From CAUTNA01 sp964371145 (GTDB lineage Bacteria; Pseudomonadota; Alphaproteobacteria; Rs-D84), in the NCBI GenBank assembly GCA_964371145.1, contig CAYJKO010000001.1, positions 144,944 to 208,943 of the forward strand: a DNA stretch of 64,000 nucleotides, in the 5' to 3' direction. The notes below the pieces were generated by a model. It did no database searches. It was not told the origin of the DNA and was given only the letters and a program-made list of their open reading frames with translations. The translations under genes and the position numbers were made by a program. Below are positions 43,440 through 50,930 of the stretch, one piece after another. Position 1 is the first letter of the stretch. The number at the start of each line of letters is the position of its first letter.

Positions 43440-45842
43440 TTGAAGAAAAATATAATGAATCTTTGGAATTCGTTGTTGTTCGCAATGTTGGGGGGTGTTA
43501 TTGTCGTACCCGGTTTTTGCAATGTTGCGCCAAATTCCCGTGCAAATAATACAGATGTGATTTCCAGTCCGCGAAATGTTAATATTTCAAATAATTCCGA
43601 TGTCGTCAGTCGCAGCGCCACGACAAATTCTGTGCGCAACAATAATTCATCAATTATAAACCGTGACGTCCCCGCCTCTGTTTCAAATGTTAATACGTCA
43701 CGCAGCGCTATTACAACACCCGCCACATCTCGCGCCGGTACCGCGAATGTATCACGCGCAGCGGCGACCCCAAATGTTTCAAGAACTGCTACAAATGTGT
43801 CACGCAGCGCCACAAACGTTTCACGCAGTGCGACAACGCCAAACGTTTCACGCAGCGCAACATCTGTTGTTGATTCTCCGTCAATTTCACGCAGTCAATC
43901 GGTGTCGCGCGCAAATACAAATTATACATCCATATCGGATGTCGGTGAATATTCAGGATGTGCCAACAGTTATAACGATTGTATGGATCAATTTTGTGCC
44001 ACCGCAAATGATTCTTATCGCCGTTGTTTTTGCAGTTCAAAAATTACTGAATTTAAAAAATTAGAATCCGCATTGGACCAAGTATCAGATTTATTGGTTC
44101 AATATGAAACCAGATATGAAAATTCAAATTTTATGATTGTTGATCGCGATAATATTGCGTTAACAGATACGTATTCCCAAAATATCGGTGAATCTTTGAT
44201 TAATTACGATGTTGAAGCCGCACAAGATACTTTGGTTATGATATCTGAATTAATGTCGGGACAAAAGCCTGCGGCTGCGACCAGCACATCTGGAACTTTG
44301 GGTATTGCAGAAATCGAATTGTCAGGATTCGCATCTGATATTGGCGCTGTATTTACGGGTGGAAAATCTTCGGGCAGTTTATTAAGTCAAACAGATATCA
44401 CAGAATTAGAAGGTACAGATTTATATATCCAGGCTCATAATCAATGTTTGGAATTAAGTCGCGGAGATTGTGCGTCTGATACCGTTACCACAATGGCGAC
44501 CAGCGCGTACAATATTTTAATAACAAAAGATTGTGATGTTTACGAAGACAGTTTAGACGCCAAACAAGACGCGGTTGAAACGGCTGTGCGGGACGCTTCG
44601 AAAATATTGTCAAATGCCCGTTTGGCGGAATCGGCGGCCGATAATTCAATCGATACAAATGAATGTTTGAAACGTGTGCAAAATGCTATGCAATCCGATG
44701 ATGCATGTGGTGTGAATTACGTAAAATGTTTGGATCCATCTGGTAGATATATAAATCCGAATACAGGTGCGGCGATATATTCTCCGAATTTGTTTGATTT
44801 GACATCCACGATTAATTTATATGTGGATTACGATTATATTTTGGGCGAAAATCCAGAATACAGCCAATGGTTAGAAGATAAAAAAACAGCAGCCGAGGTG
44901 GCATTAGCGACTTGTTTAGATATATCAGACTTGGTTTGGGCAGAATTTAAAAAATCAGCCGTTTTTGAAATAGAACAACAACAAACAAATTTAATCCAAA
45001 ATATAAAAAATACATGTGTCGATACAGTGTCTGAATGTTATAACACGGATACAAACACTTTAAAAATAATTGATCAATCAGAAAGCTTTGCAATATGCCA
45101 AGAAAAGATTGCAGCGTGCGCCGCATTATACGCGGATGTAAATGGCGCAATTTGTAATTTCGATGCCCAGGGACGATTAACAAATGCGGCAGAGTGTGGA
45201 TTGGAAAAATTAACAAAATTTACGGAAACTGAAACAGATATGAAAATCGCAGAAAATTGCGTTTCTGCCATTACTTATTACGCGGAACAATTGTGCGCAA
45301 CCGCGGAAGCAGATAGCCATGCGTACCCGTGGGGGTGCAGATTCAAAGCCGCCGGTGATTTAGACGAAGACCCAAGCGCCGCCCCAACCGCTTCTATGAT
45401 TGCAAATATTAAACAAATGGCAATGGACAGTTGTTTAACTTCAAATCAAATTAATCAATCATATGAAAATTTACCTGCAACCGTTCAACAACAGGTGGCA
45501 ATATTAATTAATAATATTCAAAGCGAAATGGATATATATTTTGCAAAAGAATGCGATAAACATAATGGGTTGTGGACTGCGGATAATTATGGAACTTTGG
45601 TAGATTCTTTTTATGACGATGTGTTCGGTGAAGTCATAAATTCTGAAAAATATAATTCTTGGGGACGTTGTGTTCAAAATACGACTTTTGTTAAATGTGA
45701 AGAAAAGAACACTACGTTAAGAAAAGTCGCATCATTTGATGGTGTATCAAATACTTGTACATTCACGGAAGAATGGTTCATAGACAGATGTAGAATGTTA
45801 AACAACAGCTATTATGATGATGGCGTATGCTATGTTAAATAA
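43440..45842 (+). CDS. Secreted Cys-rich protein, family A copy 3 (800 aa), TTG start
   Basis: It starts at TTG with an AAAGGTGG site directly upstream; the next ATG, five codons on, would lose the basic signal-peptide start. The signal peptide ends near residue 24. Residues 25-155 hold about ten VSRSAT-like motifs. The conserved domain opens CANSYNDCMDQFCATANDSYRRCFCS and follows family A copy 2 block by block (CGVNYVKCLD, CNFDAQGRLTNAAECGL, YPWGCR). It begins cassette 2, whose second gene is 9 bp downstream. Function unknown. Confidence 0.85.
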   Translation: MKKNIMNLWNSLLFAMLGGVIVVPGFCNVAPNSRANNTDVISSPRNVNISNNSDVVSRSATTNSVRNNNSSIINRDVPASVSNVNTSRSAITTPATSRAGTANVSRAAATPNVSRTATNVSRSATNVSRSATTPNVSRSATSVVDSPSISRSQSVSRANTNYTSISDVGEYSGCANSYNDCMDQFCATANDSYRRCFCSSKITEFKKLESALDQVSDLLVQYETRYENSNFMIVDRDNIALTDTYSQNIGESLINYDVEAAQDTLVMISELMSGQKPAAATSTSGTLGIAEIELSGFASDIGAVFTGGKSSGSLLSQTDITELEGTDLYIQAHNQCLELSRGDCASDTVTTMATSAYNILITKDCDVYEDSLDAKQDAVETAVRDASKILSNARLAESAADNSIDTNECLKRVQNAMQSDDACGVNYVKCLDPSGRYINPNTGAAIYSPNLFDLTSTINLYVDYDYILGENPEYSQWLEDKKTAAEVALATCLDISDLVWAEFKKSAVFEIEQQQTNLIQNIKNTCVDTVSECYNTDTNTLKIIDQSESFAICQEKIAACAALYADVNGAICNFDAQGRLTNAAECGLEKLTKFTETETDMKIAENCVSAITYYAEQLCATAEADSHAYPWGCRFKAAGDLDEDPSAAPTASMIANIKQMAMDSCLTSNQINQSYENLPATVQQQVAILINNIQSEMDIYFAKECDKHNGLWTADNYGTLVDSFYDDVFGEVINSEKYNSWGRCVQNTTFVKCEEKNTTLRKVASFDGVSNTCTFTEEWFIDRCRMLNNSYYDDGVCYVK

Positions 45843-45851
45843 AGGTATAAA

Positions 45852-47060
45852 ATGAAATTAAAATTATTTGGATTTTTAATAGGTATTTTTATTACAACTG
45901 CATCTTTTGGTGACCCGTATATTAATTCTCCTATGCGTGAACATTGGGGTAATCCGTCGCGCGATATTGATGCAAATACATCTATTCCAATGGGTTTCAT
46001 TTTGGACGGCGGCATTGGTAATAGCTCGGCCTATTACGGTATTGGTGCCCGCCAAGGCGCAGTCGTCGGAATGGTTGCAAAGCAAATTGTAAAAAATGGT
46101 GGATATTTTTGTCCGACTCAAATTCAATGTATGGCAGAAAATAATGAATTGTATGATACTTGGACGAATTATTTTACACCGACCGGTTTTGAAAAATCTG
46201 GTGGGTGTGTTTGGTTGTGCGCCAACAATTATTATGGTGATGGATGCGAAAAAATATTAAAAGTAGATCCAAATCACTGTGAAGAAATGGCTTTGGGTAA
46301 TGTAAAAGTTTCCAAAAAAAATACAGGCGATATCAAAGATGATTACGAAATGTTTGATGCATATTTTACAGATTTCAATGAATTTTATTCCGAAGATGAA
46401 ATGTCAGAACATAATATTATTTTGGGAATCAGAAAATATGGTAATTATGGATTTGTCGCGGGACCCATTCATATTAAATGTGCGCGTGATTATGTTGTCG
46501 AAACAAAAAGAACGGCTTGGGTTGATGAAATGACGACGACAGGTACGACAAAATTATTATGTGCATATGGATATAAACCAAATGCAAATAAAACAGATTG
46601 CGAACCGGTTGACGCAACAATTTGTAATAATACAGATTATGGTGAATTTTGTGAAGATTATGATGGAACACAATTTAACCCAGATGTCCATAAAGTCGTG
46701 CCAGAAGGTGTATGTGTAAATTTTTTATGTAAAGACGAAAGTTTAGGATTTGCGTCAGACACAGATTTTTCATGTGTACCATGTTTTTCTGAATTCCGCA
46801 GCGCAGGCAGAAATTCTGTCACCGGTTTTTGTATGGTATGTGATATGGGTGAAATATTTGATGTGCATAAAGACGAATGTGTAAATGCTACGAAAACATT
46901 GTCGTTTGACGATTTGCAATACGGTTATAAAAAAGATAATAGCATAAGTATAGAAGATCAATGTTGGACGAAATCGTCAGAATCAGAATATAAAAAATGT
47001 GTATTGGGTTCGGACGTATCTGTAACCGAATACAATTCACGTGGAAATTCAGCCAGATAA
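45852..47060 (+). CDS. Secreted Cys-rich protein, family B copy 2 (402 aa)
   Basis: Signal peptide at residues 1-20. It shares with the 426-aa protein the blocks NGGYFCPTQIQ, CVWLCANNYYGDGCE, GFCMVCDMGEIFD and DLQYGYKK...QCWTK. The region between about residues 150 and 220 is unlike copy 1, suggesting a variable central domain on a common disulfide frame. It starts with ATG after AAAGG, 9 bp after its family A partner, and ends at a strong bidirectional terminator facing an XRE regulator. Confidence 0.83.
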   Translation: MKLKLFGFLIGIFITTASFGDPYINSPMREHWGNPSRDIDANTSIPMGFILDGGIGNSSAYYGIGARQGAVVGMVAKQIVKNGGYFCPTQIQCMAENNELYDTWTNYFTPTGFEKSGGCVWLCANNYYGDGCEKILKVDPNHCEEMALGNVKVSKKNTGDIKDDYEMFDAYFTDFNEFYSEDEMSEHNIILGIRKYGNYGFVAGPIHIKCARDYVVETKRTAWVDEMTTTGTTKLLCAYGYKPNANKTDCEPVDATICNNTDYGEFCEDYDGTQFNPDVHKVVPEGVCVNFLCKDESLGFASDTDFSCVPCFSEFRSAGRNSVTGFCMVCDMGEIFDVHKDECVNATKTLSFDDLQYGYKKDNSISIEDQCWTKSSESEYKKCVLGSDVSVTEYNSRGNSAR

Positions 47061-47089
47061 AATAAAAATCCCAATTTGGGATTTTTATT
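47061..47089. terminator. Bidirectional terminator
   Basis: AATAAAAATCCC / GGGATTTTTATT perfect 12-bp inverted repeat with a 5-nt loop, between family B copy 2 and the convergent XRE gene. Confidence 0.9.
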
Positions 47090-47498
47090 ATTTTGTACCG
47101 TTTAATGATTTTAACATTTTCATTACAACTTCTCTTTGTTGGTCGTTTGGTAATTTCCAATATAATTTTATTAATGTTAAAGATTCATTTTTTCCCAATG
47201 GATCTTCTTGTTCTGGTTCGCCCAATCGTCCTATACGTGCTTTATGTCCTTCTGCTATATTTCCTGGCAATCCTGAAAAGAAAAATGATACGGGTGTTTC
47301 CAAAGCGCGGCTGACATTAAATAATCTGGATGCCGAAATTTTATTTCCCGCAGCTTCGTATTTTTGAATTTGTTGAAATGTTACCCCGCATTTATCAGCC
47401 AAATCTTTTTGTGACAAACCCATCAAATTTCTGCGAATTTGCATGCGTTGTCCAATATGCTGGTCAACAATCGTAACAGGGTTTGGTTTAACTGGCAT
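47088..47498 (-). CDS. XRE-family transcriptional regulator (136 aa)
   Basis: The N-terminal Cro/C1 helix-turn-helix spans about residues 13-70: IGQRMQIRRNLMGLSQKDLADKCGVTFQQIQKYE, with a family-typical second half. A short C-terminal region of about 60 residues follows, of unknown role. This architecture is common in alphaproteobacteria as small free-standing regulators. A GGAG site precedes the ATG. It is convergent with the A/B cassettes, so a regulatory link is possible but unproven. Confidence 0.9.
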   Translation of the reverse strand: MPVKPNPVTIVDQHIGQRMQIRRNLMGLSQKDLADKCGVTFQQIQKYEAAGNKISASRLFNVSRALETPVSFFFSGLPGNIAEGHKARIGRLGEPEQEDPLGKNESLTLIKLYWKLPNDQQREVVMKMLKSLNGTK

Positions 47499-47559
47499 TA
47501 TTTTTCTCCGATTGATTTTATGAAAAACTTCCTATGAATCATATAATATATCTTTTCTT

Positions 47560-47588
47560 TTGGTTTTGCAATAAAAAAGGGTTATAAT
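47560..47588 (+). promoter_or_regulatory. gpmI promoter
   Basis: TTGGTT and consensus TATAAT are 17 bp apart, 35 bp before the start codon. Confidence 0.6.
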
Positions 47589-47623
47589 GTACAATAATAA
47601 ATTAAAGATTAAAAGGAATTGTG

Positions 47624-49090
47624 ATGGTAAAACCAATAGTTTTATGTATTTTAGATGGTGTTGGGAATAATGAAGACAAAAGATTCAACGGTGTTTTAAA
47701 CGCAAATACACCTTTTTTAAATGAATTATTTTTAAAATATCCACATACAAATTTAAAAGCATCGGGCGTGGCTGTTGGGTTGCCAATTGGTACAATTGGA
47801 AATTCAGAAGTCGGTCATAAAACCATGGGTCTGGGGCGCATTGTTCCACAATTTTTAGAAAGATTCGATATGGAAAATTGGAATGAAAACGTGGCTTTGG
47901 CACAATTTATTGAAAAATTAAAGTCGTCCGGTGGAATGGCTCATATTGTTGGGTTAATGTCGGATGGGCGTGTGCATTCTGATATAGAAAAGACTTTGTT
48001 TATTGTGAAAAGAATTTTAAAGTCTGGAATAAAAGCCTGTATTCATTTTGTGTCTGATGGGCGCGACGTTATGCCAAAATCTTCTATAAAATACGCGAAT
48101 CAAATAAAAGAAGAATTGGGTGTTGAGAAAGATAACGTTTGTTTTGCAACTTTGCAGGGGCGTTATTGGGCGATGGACAGAAATAACAATGACGACCGCA
48201 CAGAACGCGCCGCAGACCTTATTATAAATGGTGTGGCTGAATTCACGGCCGGTGATATTATCACCGCAATCTATGATGCATATAATCGCGGTGAAACAGA
48301 TGAATTTATAAAACCGACCGTTATCAATTCGTGCCCAATACAAAAAAATGACGGGATTTTGTTTGCCAATTACCGTGGAGACCGCGCACGTCAAATTTTG
48401 CGGGCTTTGATAAAGGCGTCAGACAACATTTTGAGTTTTTCTCAATATGGTGAAGAATTAAATGATTTGTGCCCTGCTTTATTAACTGATATCAAAATGG
48501 ATAATTCGTTGGGACGTGTTTTGGCGGATAATGGAAAGACTCAATTACGTATTGCAGAAACAGAAAAATATAATCACGTAACATATTTCTTTGATGGCGA
48601 AAAAAACGAAGATTTTATTGGCGCCGACAAAATATTAATCCCAAGCCCCGATGTCGCAACGTTTGATATGGCGCCTGAAATGTCTGCGAATGAAATAACG
48701 GCGGCGTTATTGCCGGTATTGCCAAAATATGATGTTGTTATTTTAAATTATGCAAACGGGGATATGGTTGGACATACGGCAAATATGGATGCGGCGGTCC
48801 AAGCAATGGAATCATTGGATAGGCAATTGTCGAAAATTGTGCCGGCGGTTTTGGATTTGGGCGGAGCGCTGTTAATTACAGCGGATCATGGCAATGTTGA
48901 ACAATTATGGGATTTTGAAAATGATTCACCATGGACGGCGCATACTGCGAATACCGTTCCATTAATTGTTGTGTCCGATAAATATAATATCATCGCCAGC
49001 GGCGGATTATCAGACATCGCGCCCACGATTTTAAATATGTTGGGGATAGATAAGCCGGACGAGATGACCGGAAAAAATCTGGTTGCATAA
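47624..49090 (+). CDS. gpmI: 2,3-bisphosphoglycerate-independent phosphoglycerate mutase
   Basis: This glycolytic enzyme interconverts 3- and 2-phosphoglycerate using two Mn ions. Visible features are metal ligand Asp11 in CILDGVG, phospho-Ser61 in IGNSEVGHKTMG, HFVSDGRDVMP, NYRGDRARQI, NYANGDMVGHTA and TADHGN. ATG 47624 is preferred over the GTG one codon upstream because the AAGGA spacing is 7 nt. With pfkA and gdhA in the same window it shows an active glycolytic and amino-acid metabolism. Confidence 0.97.
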   Translation: MVKPIVLCILDGVGNNEDKRFNGVLNANTPFLNELFLKYPHTNLKASGVAVGLPIGTIGNSEVGHKTMGLGRIVPQFLERFDMENWNENVALAQFIEKLKSSGGMAHIVGLMSDGRVHSDIEKTLFIVKRILKSGIKACIHFVSDGRDVMPKSSIKYANQIKEELGVEKDNVCFATLQGRYWAMDRNNNDDRTERAADLIINGVAEFTAGDIITAIYDAYNRGETDEFIKPTVINSCPIQKNDGILFANYRGDRARQILRALIKASDNILSFSQYGEELNDLCPALLTDIKMDNSLGRVLADNGKTQLRIAETEKYNHVTYFFDGEKNEDFIGADKILIPSPDVATFDMAPEMSANEITAALLPVLPKYDVVILNYANGDMVGHTANMDAAVQAMESLDRQLSKIVPAVLDLGGALLITADHGNVEQLWDFENDSPWTAHTANTVPLIVVSDKYNIIASGGLSDIAPTILNMLGIDKPDEMTGKNLVA

Positions 49091-49096
49091 AAACAT

Positions 49097-49113
49097 ACCG
49101 CCAATTTGGCGGT
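49097..49113. terminator. Bidirectional terminator between gpmI and tadA
   Basis: ACCGCC / GGCGGT with an AATTT loop, followed by TTATTTTTTT on the plus strand. It lies between the two convergent stops. Confidence 0.75.
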
Positions 49114-49560
49114 TTATTTTTTTCGCTTAGATTTAAAAAAATCTTTTAACATATTTGCAGATTCTTCGGCGAATTCTGGCAATTGATGTATTTTTGGTTT
49201 CCATAAATGATTATCTGTTTCAAATATTTTTGCATTATGTAATATTCCGCCGCCCTTTTCATCGGTGGCCGCAAAATATATATTATTTATGCGTGCGTAT
49301 GATATGGCGACCGCGCACATAGCGCATGGTTCCAATGTTACATATATATCGCAATCATCCAGAAATTTAGCACCCAATTTTTTAGTCGCACGATTTATCG
49401 CAACGATTTCAGCGTGCAAAGTTGGGTTTTTCTTTAATTGCACCATATTTTCACCACGTGCAATAATTTCGCCATTACGAACAATAACCGCGCCAATTGG
49501 CACATCATCATGCGATAATGCACGTTTTGCAGAAATAAAAGCTTGCTTCATTTGATTCAT
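49114..49560 (-). CDS. tadA: tRNA-specific adenosine deaminase TadA
   Basis: It deaminates A34 to inosine in tRNA-Arg(ACG). The 148-aa zinc enzyme has His49 and Glu51 in TLHAEIVAI, and Cys79 and Cys82 in EPCAMCAVAI, the cytidine-deaminase-fold signature. A second in-frame ATG at 49551 is an alternative start. It is divergent from rsmD with an 18-bp gap between starts. A more general nucleoside or guanine deaminase is the less likely alternative. Confidence 0.93.
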   Translation of the reverse strand: MNQMKQAFISAKRALSHDDVPIGAVIVRNGEIIARGENMVQLKKNPTLHAEIVAINRATKKLGAKFLDDCDIYVTLEPCAMCAVAISYARINNIYFAATDEKGGGILHNAKIFETDNHLWKPKIHQLPEFAEESANMLKDFFKSKRKK

Positions 49561-49578
49561 ACTTTATACTTTACAATT

Positions 49579-50127
49579 ATGAATTCAAATTTGCAAATTA
49601 TTTCTGGAAAATTGCGTGGTAAAAAATTATTTTTGCCGGCAAACGCTCGTCCCACCCAAAACAAAGCCCGAATTGCTATCTTTAATATGTTGATGTCGGG
49701 GATTTTCGATTTTACAAAAGATTTCAAAGTGTGGGATGTTTTTGCAGGCTCCGGTGCGGTCGGATGCGAATTTTTATCCAGATTTGAAAACGCAAATGTT
49801 TTATTTACCGACCTGTCTTCGGATTCCATTAAAACAATTCAAAAAAATGTGGATAATCTGCCAAATGCGAAAATTGTTCGCACAGACGCCAATTCAGATG
49901 TTGCAAAATACGGCGCGGACATTGATATAGTTTTTATCGATCCGCCATACGAATTACATCATTTGGGTTCAAAATTTATGGCAAGCTTTGAAAAAATAGC
50001 AAAATCTGGCGCAATTGTTGTATGGGAATCGGAAAGCGATAAAGATGTAAAAATTTCGGACAGATGGGAAATATTGCGCGATAAAAAATACGGACGCGCA
50101 AGATTTGTTGTAATAAAGCTTAAATAA
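49579..50127 (+). CDS. rsmD: 16S rRNA (guanine966-N2)-methyltransferase RsmD
   Basis: RsmD methylates G966 of 16S rRNA. The 182-aa protein begins LQIISGKLRGKKLFLP and has RPTQNKARIAIFNML, the SAM motif VWDVFAGSGAVGCEFLSR, and catalytic DPPYEL. The ATG at 49579 is chosen because the family starts just before the ISGxxRGRxL block; a longer frame would run into tadA. No strong Shine-Dalgarno site precedes it. Confidence 0.95.
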   Translation: MNSNLQIISGKLRGKKLFLPANARPTQNKARIAIFNMLMSGIFDFTKDFKVWDVFAGSGAVGCEFLSRFENANVLFTDLSSDSIKTIQKNVDNLPNAKIVRTDANSDVAKYGADIDIVFIDPPYELHHLGSKFMASFEKIAKSGAIVVWESESDKDVKISDRWEILRDKKYGRARFVVIKLK

Positions 50128-50166
50128 TACTTGATTTTTTAAATGTTTTAATAGATAATATATCCG

Positions 50167-50190
50167 CCGACACCCTTGGAGGTCGGTTTT
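50167..50190 (+). promoter_or_regulatory. Leader hairpin upstream of rplY
   Basis: CCGAC pairs with GTCGG around ACCCTTGGAG, followed by TTTT, 25 bp before the rplY ATG and 12 bp before its ribosome site. It could be an attenuator or a protein-binding leader element. Confidence 0.45.
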
Positions 50191-50214
50191 AATGCTGTAA
50201 TAAAAGGATTTAAA

Positions 50215-50799
50215 ATGGCAATACAATTAAACGCAGAAATTCGCAACGTCGCTGGCAAGGGGGCCGCACGTGCAGTTCGTAAAAATAAAAACATCCCTGC
50301 TGTAATCTATGGCGACAACAAAACCCCTGTATCAATTGAATTAGACGGACGTTCTTTTGAAATGTTGATTAAAAAACCAGGATTACGTACAAAATTATTT
50401 GAAATTACAACGTCAGCTGGTTTGGAAAACGCTATGTTAGTAGACATCCAATATCACCCAGTATCTGATGCAGTTGTTCACGTTGACTTTAAACGTATCG
50501 ACGTTAAAACACCTGTAAACGTTGTGGTTCCTGTAGAATTGGTAAACCAAGAAATTTCAAAAGGATTGAAAATGGGCGGAAACTTGAATTTCGCAAATCG
50601 TTCAGTTGCTTTGACAGGATTGGTTGAAAATATCCCAGAAAAAATCGAAATCGATTTGGCAAATATGAATATCGGTGATTCAGTTCACGGTTCTGGTTTG
50701 AAATTGCCAAACGGTGTTCAATTGGGATTACGTCAAGAAGAATTGGCATTCGTTGTTATCGTTGGTAAAGTTGCAGAAGAAGCACCAGCTGCTGCATAA
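50215..50799 (+). CDS. rplY: 50S ribosomal protein L25 (CTC/TL5 form)
   Basis: A 194-aa long-form L25. The N-terminal 5S rRNA-binding domain (GAARAVRKNKNIPAVIYG, LVDIQYHPVSDAVVHVDF) is followed by the TL5-type beta domain (PVELVNQEISKGLKMGGNL, NIGDSVHGSGLKLPNGV) and an Ala/Glu-rich tail. The start at 50215 follows AAAGGA; a longer frame starting at 50176 would consume the leader hairpin. pth, which usually follows, is absent; dnaK is next. Confidence 0.96.
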   Translation: MAIQLNAEIRNVAGKGAARAVRKNKNIPAVIYGDNKTPVSIELDGRSFEMLIKKPGLRTKLFEITTSAGLENAMLVDIQYHPVSDAVVHVDFKRIDVKTPVNVVVPVELVNQEISKGLKMGGNLNFANRSVALTGLVENIPEKIEIDLANMNIGDSVHGSGLKLPNGVQLGLRQEELAFVVIVGKVAEEAPAAA

Positions 50800-50829
50800 T
50801 AACAAATGTTTTACATTGATAGGAAAAAG

Positions 50830-50857
50830 CACCGATAATTTTTCGGTGTTTTTTTTA
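50830..50857 (+). terminator. Terminator of rplY
   Basis: CACCGA / TCGGTG with a 7-nt AT loop followed by a run of eight T. Confidence 0.85.
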
Positions 50858-50867
50858 TTCTTTATCT

Positions 50868-50895
50868 CTTGAAATTTGTTTTTGATGCCCTATAT
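50868..50895 (+). promoter_or_regulatory. Sigma32 (RpoH) heat-shock promoter of dnaK
   Basis: CTTGAAA and CCCTATAT are separated by 13 bp, a near-perfect match to the RpoH consensus (CTTGAAA-N11-16-CCCATNT). It lies 35 bp before the dnaK ATG. Confidence 0.85.
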
Positions 50896-50930
50896 GGTGT
50901 TTAGATTAATAAAAACAACAGGAGTATATT

